The position numbers and the translations under genes are program-made. This document shows positions 60,867-64,000 of a DNA stretch of 64,000 nucleotides, one piece after another (the stretch's first letter is position 1; each line of letters begins with the position of its first letter). The stretch is taken from contig NZ_JAGKSP010000014.1 of assembly GCF_017942085.1 (NCBI RefSeq), positions 80,807 to 144,806 of the forward strand, given 5' to 3'. The notes under the pieces are model-generated. The model was given only the letters and a program-made list of their open reading frames with translations, was not told the origin of the DNA and made no database searches. Source of the DNA: Paenibacillus lignilyticus. GTDB taxonomy: Bacteria > Bacillota > Bacilli > Paenibacillales > Paenibacillaceae.

Positions 60867-61502
60867 CTATTCATAACGATAAATTTGTCTTCTCATCCAC
60901 TGGGTGGCTACCCACTTCTCACCGGCCACAATGGGGTTTCCGCCATGCAAGGTCAGCCCATTCAAATGGTCGTCGGTATAGAAGTATTCGAAATAGACAG
61001 CGCTTCCTTTTTTGGGCGTTACCGCGAAATGAAGGGAAGGAAAATACGTTTCTCCTCCTTCCTCCACATCATTCAAGTACATGACCAGCGTGCTGATTCG
61101 ATTGTTGACCACCTGGCCGGATTTAAAATAATCATAATGAGGCTGATACTGCTCGCCGGCTTTATAATGTAAAATCTGCAGCGGTTCTGCATGCGCGAGC
61201 GGTATATTCATGAGCTCCGAAATTCGGGTTTCAATGCGATGAATCGATTCATTCTCGCTTTCCTCGAAGAACATGCTGCTGCTGGTGCGAATATCGCTTA
61301 CTTCGTGAGCCTTGCCAATCTTGGCTCGCTGCATTCTGGTTGTAGCTAAATCAATCAACGTATCGCATTCGGCGTGGCTCAATACATTTTCCAAGATGAG
61401 AATCAACGGCTCTTCGATCCTGCCGACAATCGCGATTTCCTTATCCGTCGTTATAATTTTGTTTCTTCTCACGTTCATCATCGGCTGTTCTTTAATCGTC
61501 AT
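60867..61502 (-). CDS. Prolyl 4-hydroxylase-like 2-oxoglutarate/Fe(II) dioxygenase
   Basis: 211 residues. LILILENVLSHAECDTLIDL opens the P4Hc domain; iron ligands in QPHYDYFKSG (HxD) and LTLHGGNPIVAG; Lys for 2-oxoglutarate in GEKWVATQWMRRQ. RTSSSMFFEESENESI is also typical. Bacterial P4H act on proline in collagen-like or elongation-factor proteins; the target is not evident here. ATG at 61502 follows GGAGG by 8 bp. Just 14 bp upstream of the MBL gene, so probably one operon. Confidence 0.9.
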   Translation of the reverse strand: MTIKEQPMMNVRRNKIITTDKEIAIVGRIEEPLILILENVLSHAECDTLIDLATTRMQRAKIGKAHEVSDIRTSSSMFFEESENESIHRIETRISELMNIPLAHAEPLQILHYKAGEQYQPHYDYFKSGQVVNNRISTLVMYLNDVEEGGETYFPSLHFAVTPKKGSAVYFEYFYTDDHLNGLTLHGGNPIVAGEKWVATQWMRRQIYRYE

Positions 61503-61690
61503 CGTCATGTCCTCCTCTATCTCGAGTACTGAGGAAGTAGTCGAATCAAACGGTATTCCAGTTGATTACTAGTTCTTCAACGGAATCGGAAATCCCTTCC
61601 AGACGTTGGATTAACCTGAGCGAGGACGTTAAAAAAGGCACAGGATCTCCCCCTGCACCATCAAAATGATCTATACCCCGCACGCATAAT

Positions 61691-61714
61691 CTAACGAATC
61701 GCAGGAGCCTTATT
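61691..61714. repeat. Single unit of the dispersed 24-bp repeat
   Basis: CTAACGAATC-GCAGGAGC-CTTATT, matching the units at 42504-42688. The ~310-bp gap 61503-61811 holds this and a terminator only. Confidence 0.6.
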
Positions 61715-61745
61715 GGGCCGATTTTCGGGGTTCCGAGATTCTAAC

Positions 61746-61787
61746 AAGGGCCGGGAATCGTTCCCGTGAGGAGGATTCCCGGCCCTT
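61746..61787 (-). terminator. Hairpin terminator after the AraC gene
   Basis: AAGGGCCGGGAATC/GATTCCCGGCCCTT, strong stem; T tract weak. Confidence 0.65.
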
Positions 61788-61811
61788 CTTGTCTTCATCC
61801 AAGTGTGCCCT

Positions 61812-62711
61812 TCAAGCTGTTTTTCTCACCGCAAACCATAATTCGACGTAGTTAAGCCCGCCAGATCCACCGTAAATTTCAAAATCTAATCCATCGACCT
61901 GTTCATAGCCCGCCGTCGGCAGCCACTCTGTGAAAAACCGGCGATATAACGTCTCGATGACTTCATTGAACGCATCCCAAGTAAACGGATCCGAGGCGAA
62001 AATAGCCCACGTATGTGCAGGAATCGTTATCGTGGAATAGCCGTCCGTCTGACTGGACTCACTCTTAAAGGCACACAACATATAAGGAAAAGCGTCGTCG
62101 CCGGTTGGTTTATAACTGCATACCGCATGTACTTTATATAAATCCGAACTCATGAAAGCCGGCAAATCGCCTGCATTTGCAGCCAATCTCTCCACTTCGC
62201 CATTCGCATGGTTTTGCTGCCACATTTGCGCCGGCGTATGCTGATCTTCGCTGTCCGGGTTTGTTTGATACACGCCTTCAATGCCGAACACCTGGAAAGC
62301 TTCTTTCGATTCGATCCGATAATTCATCGCCTCTGCTCCTTTAATCGCGATAAGGAAGGAAAGCCGAGGATAGGCTTTGAGAGCAGTCCCGTCTTGCCGA
62401 GCCATCGCAGGCGTGACACCGTGCAGCAATTGAAAAGCTCGCGCGAAAGATACCGGTGACTCGTAGCCATATTGAAGCGCAATATCGATGATCTTCGCGG
62501 CTGCGTTATTTTGCAATTCCAGCGCGGCAAGCGTAAGGCGTCTGCGCCGAATATATTCGGCAAGCGTCACATCGGTAATAAACGAAAACATTCTTTGGAA
62601 CTCATACGACGAACAGCACGCCTCGCGGGCCACTTTTGCCAGCTCGATCTCTCCGGTTAGATTCATTTCGATGTAGTCCATGGCGCGGTTCATTCTGGTA
62701 AGCCAATCCAT
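61812..62711 (-). CDS. AraC family regulator with GyrI-like effector domain
   Basis: 299 residues. N-terminal two-HTH AraC domain (~1-105): MDWLTRMNRAMDYIEMNLTG, ACCSSYEFQRMFSFITDVTL, AAAKIIDIALQYGYESPVSF. C-terminal GyrI/BmrR-like ligand domain (~125-299): YRIESKEAFQVFGIEGVY, YSTITIPAHTWAIFASDPFT, YEQVDGLDFEIYGG. Such fusions (like Rob/TipAS-L types) sense drugs or lipophilic cations. ATG at 62711 has AAAGGAGG 7 bp upstream. Confidence 0.92.
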   Translation of the reverse strand: MDWLTRMNRAMDYIEMNLTGEIELAKVAREACCSSYEFQRMFSFITDVTLAEYIRRRRLTLAALELQNNAAAKIIDIALQYGYESPVSFARAFQLLHGVTPAMARQDGTALKAYPRLSFLIAIKGAEAMNYRIESKEAFQVFGIEGVYQTNPDSEDQHTPAQMWQQNHANGEVERLAANAGDLPAFMSSDLYKVHAVCSYKPTGDDAFPYMLCAFKSESSQTDGYSTITIPAHTWAIFASDPFTWDAFNEVIETLYRRFFTEWLPTAGYEQVDGLDFEIYGGSGGLNYVELWFAVRKTA

Positions 62712-62764
62712 CGCATTCCCTCCTTTCAATTGAAGTATAGAGCAGCGATCATTTCGAATCGCAA

Positions 62765-63673
62765 CTATTCCTGCACGATAATGTTTCTTCTAATCGGCGG
62801 AAGCTGCGGGATGATCATCCCCACCAGCATAAATAAACAACCGATCACGCCGCGTGTATCCAGCAGCTCACCGAGAACGAAATAACCGCCAACGACCGCG
62901 AATACCGTTTCCATGCTCATAATAATCGCCGCCTGCGTCGGATGCGCCCCCTTCTGACCGACAACCTGCAGTGTGTAAGCGATCCCGACAGAGCAAATTC
63001 CGCCATACAGAAGAGGAATAAGGGCCTGCGACAGTCCTGTAAAATCGATCGTCTCCGTTGCAAAGGCAACGATAAAGCTGAGCACGGAACAGGTTACCAC
63101 CTGAAAGAACGACAGCTTAATGACATCCGTTTGGCGAGACAGCTTATCGATCAGCAGAATATGCGCCGACCAGAAGAACGCGCCGGCCAGCTCGTATAAA
63201 TCGCCGGTACCTAGCGTCAAATCATTCTTTACGCACAATAAATATAAACCGTAAACCGCTATAATAGCTCCTATCGCGCTGTTTGCATTAATGCGCTGTT
63301 TTAGAAACAAACCCAGGAACGGCACAATAACAATATATAGACCGGTGACGAAAGCGGCTTTTCCCGCTGTTGTGTAAATGAGTCCGATTTGCTGCAACGA
63401 CGCCCCGCAGAAGAGAATCAGTCCTGCCATGAAGCCGGAGCCGGCTGAACTTTTGACCGAAGCCTTTATCTCTTGGGTTGATTTCCGCGATCTTCGATCC
63501 AACCACATGATGAGCGGAACCAAGGATAATGCACCAAGGGCAAACCGGACGGCATTAAAGGTAAACGGCCCGACATAGTTCATTCCTTCACGCTGCGCGA
63601 CAAAGGCCGATCCCCAGATGCAAGCGGTGATTAGCAGCAATAAACTGGATTTCATTTGTTGTTGTTTACTCAT
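62765..63673 (-). CDS. EamA/DMT family metabolite transporter
   Basis: 302 residues, ten membrane helices in two EamA repeats: LLLLITACIWGSAFVAQREG (repeat 1 start), AGLILFCGASLQQIGLIYTT, and GAFFWSAHILLIDKLSRQTD (repeat 2). PTQAAIIMSMETVFAVVGGYF is the last conserved segment. Start ATG at 63673; a longer frame is unlikely. Exporter of amino acids or metabolites, substrate unknown. Confidence 0.9.
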   Translation of the reverse strand: MSKQQQMKSSLLLLITACIWGSAFVAQREGMNYVGPFTFNAVRFALGALSLVPLIMWLDRRSRKSTQEIKASVKSSAGSGFMAGLILFCGASLQQIGLIYTTAGKAAFVTGLYIVIVPFLGLFLKQRINANSAIGAIIAVYGLYLLCVKNDLTLGTGDLYELAGAFFWSAHILLIDKLSRQTDVIKLSFFQVVTCSVLSFIVAFATETIDFTGLSQALIPLLYGGICSVGIAYTLQVVGQKGAHPTQAAIIMSMETVFAVVGGYFVLGELLDTRGVIGCLFMLVGMIIPQLPPIRRNIIVQE

Positions 63674-63812
63674 AAGATGTCGTCTCTCCCAGCCAATCTT
63701 TTTGAAGCACCAATTAACCATACCAAAAAAGCCGGAAGCTTTGTATAAAGATTTCCCATTGATAGGGGTTATCAACATTCGCTTGCCGGATAAAGCGTGC
63801 TTATAAATTCAA

Positions 63813-63848
63813 CAAGGCCGGGACGCCTATTATTGGTGTCCCGGCCTG
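63813..63848 (-). terminator. Terminator of the partial GNAT gene
   Basis: CAGGCCGGGACACC/GGCGTCCCGGCCTTG stem, with a weak T tract on the minus strand. Confidence 0.65.
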
Positions 63849-63875
63849 TTTGGCATGATGGAGCAGCTGTCATAT

Positions 63876-64000
63876 CTATAGCGTCTTCCGTACAAATTGC
63901 ATCGTGTATTTTTCCTCGAAGCCTAAGCGATCGTACAGATTTCTGGCATTATTTCCGACAACGCACCACAGGTCGACGTAAGCATGGCATATGGCTAGCC
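63876..64000 (-). CDS. GNAT family N-acetyltransferase (C-terminal part only)
   Basis: The last 40 codons of a gene that runs out of the window at 64000. The end NARNLYDRLGFEEKYTMQFV, then RKTL and stop, is the standard GNAT motif B/C-terminus (N-x-A-R-x-L-Y-x-x-L-G-F). Substrate and length unknown. Confidence 0.8.
   Translation of the reverse strand, partial: LAICHAYVDLWCVVGNNARNLYDRLGFEEKYTMQFVRKTL

Noticed and set aside
1..64000. tRNA or rRNA genes, transposases, integrases, prophage
   Set aside because: None seen on either strand; nothing with tRNA-like or transposase motifs was found by reading.

Overview
The window looks like chromosomal DNA of a Gram-positive, spore-forming, S-layer-bearing member of the Paenibacillaceae (Paenibacillus or a close relative). 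The support is three proteins with triple SLH cell-wall anchors, strong AGGAGG-type ribosome binding sites with frequent TTG and GTG starts, many Rho-independent hairpin terminators, DUF975, DUF2306 and DUF4179 proteins, a TPP riboswitch ahead of thiamine salvage genes, and a meso-diaminopimelate dehydrogenase. I see no rRNA, tRNA, transposase, phage module or CRISPR array. The assignment is inference from gene content, not from a marker gene.

Layout. 1-4.5 kb: 3' part of an SLH-anchored 5'-nucleotidase, then a MarR-MFS efflux operon with a readable promoter and two operator-like repeats. 4.5-9.3 kb (minus): membrane proteins (two near-duplicate DUF975 proteins, one DUF2306), an ECF sigma/DUF4179 pair, and a very small operon behind a promoter embedded in a near-perfect Fur box. 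9.4-16.1 kb: TetR plus a short-chain dehydrogenase with four related operator sites, a DJ-1/PfpI protein, DUF2306, a ferric-reductase-like flavocytochrome, ilvE and a divergent LysR gene. 16.2-21.4 kb: a giant M4 metalloprotease with SLH domains. 21.8-28.4 kb: a degenerate CPBP membrane protein, an AraC remnant, a TetR-controlled ABC-2 exporter, a 113-bp tandem repeat and an SLH-anchored GH3 enzyme. 28.5-34 kb: GNAT, APC permease, alpha/beta hydrolase, and a GH26 mannanase-like enzyme without a signal peptide. 34.1-35.7 kb: an ECF41-type sigma factor with its carboxymuconolactone-decarboxylase-like partner and a matching promoter. 36-44.8 kb: PhyH dioxygenase, 2-hydroxyacid dehydrogenase, ABC exporter, ddh, small unknown proteins, gdhA. 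44.9-53.8 kb: heterodimeric ABC exporter, NodB deacetylase, lipoprotein, AHSA1 protein, phosphotransferase, rhodanese, LysR, and an alpha-CTD-like protein. 53.9-57 kb: a 51-bp tandem hairpin array, then thiM-thiD-thiE behind a TPP riboswitch. 57-64 kb: a membrane S16 (Lon-type) protease-like protein with a DUF4328 partner, a double metallo-beta-lactamase-fold protein, a prolyl-4-hydroxylase-like protein, AraC-GyrI, an EamA transporter and a partial GNAT.

How it works together. Most of the window is local one- to three-gene units, each with its own regulator: MarR/MFS, TetR/SDR, TetR/ABC, sigma/DUF4179, ECF41/COE, LysR/ilvE. The themes are drug and metabolite export, cell-surface enzymes and vitamin salvage. 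The least explained parts are between genes: at least three repeat families (113-bp tandem, 51-bp tandem, dispersed 24-bp palindrome-forming units) and the Fur-controlled micro-operon with an interrupted reading frame.
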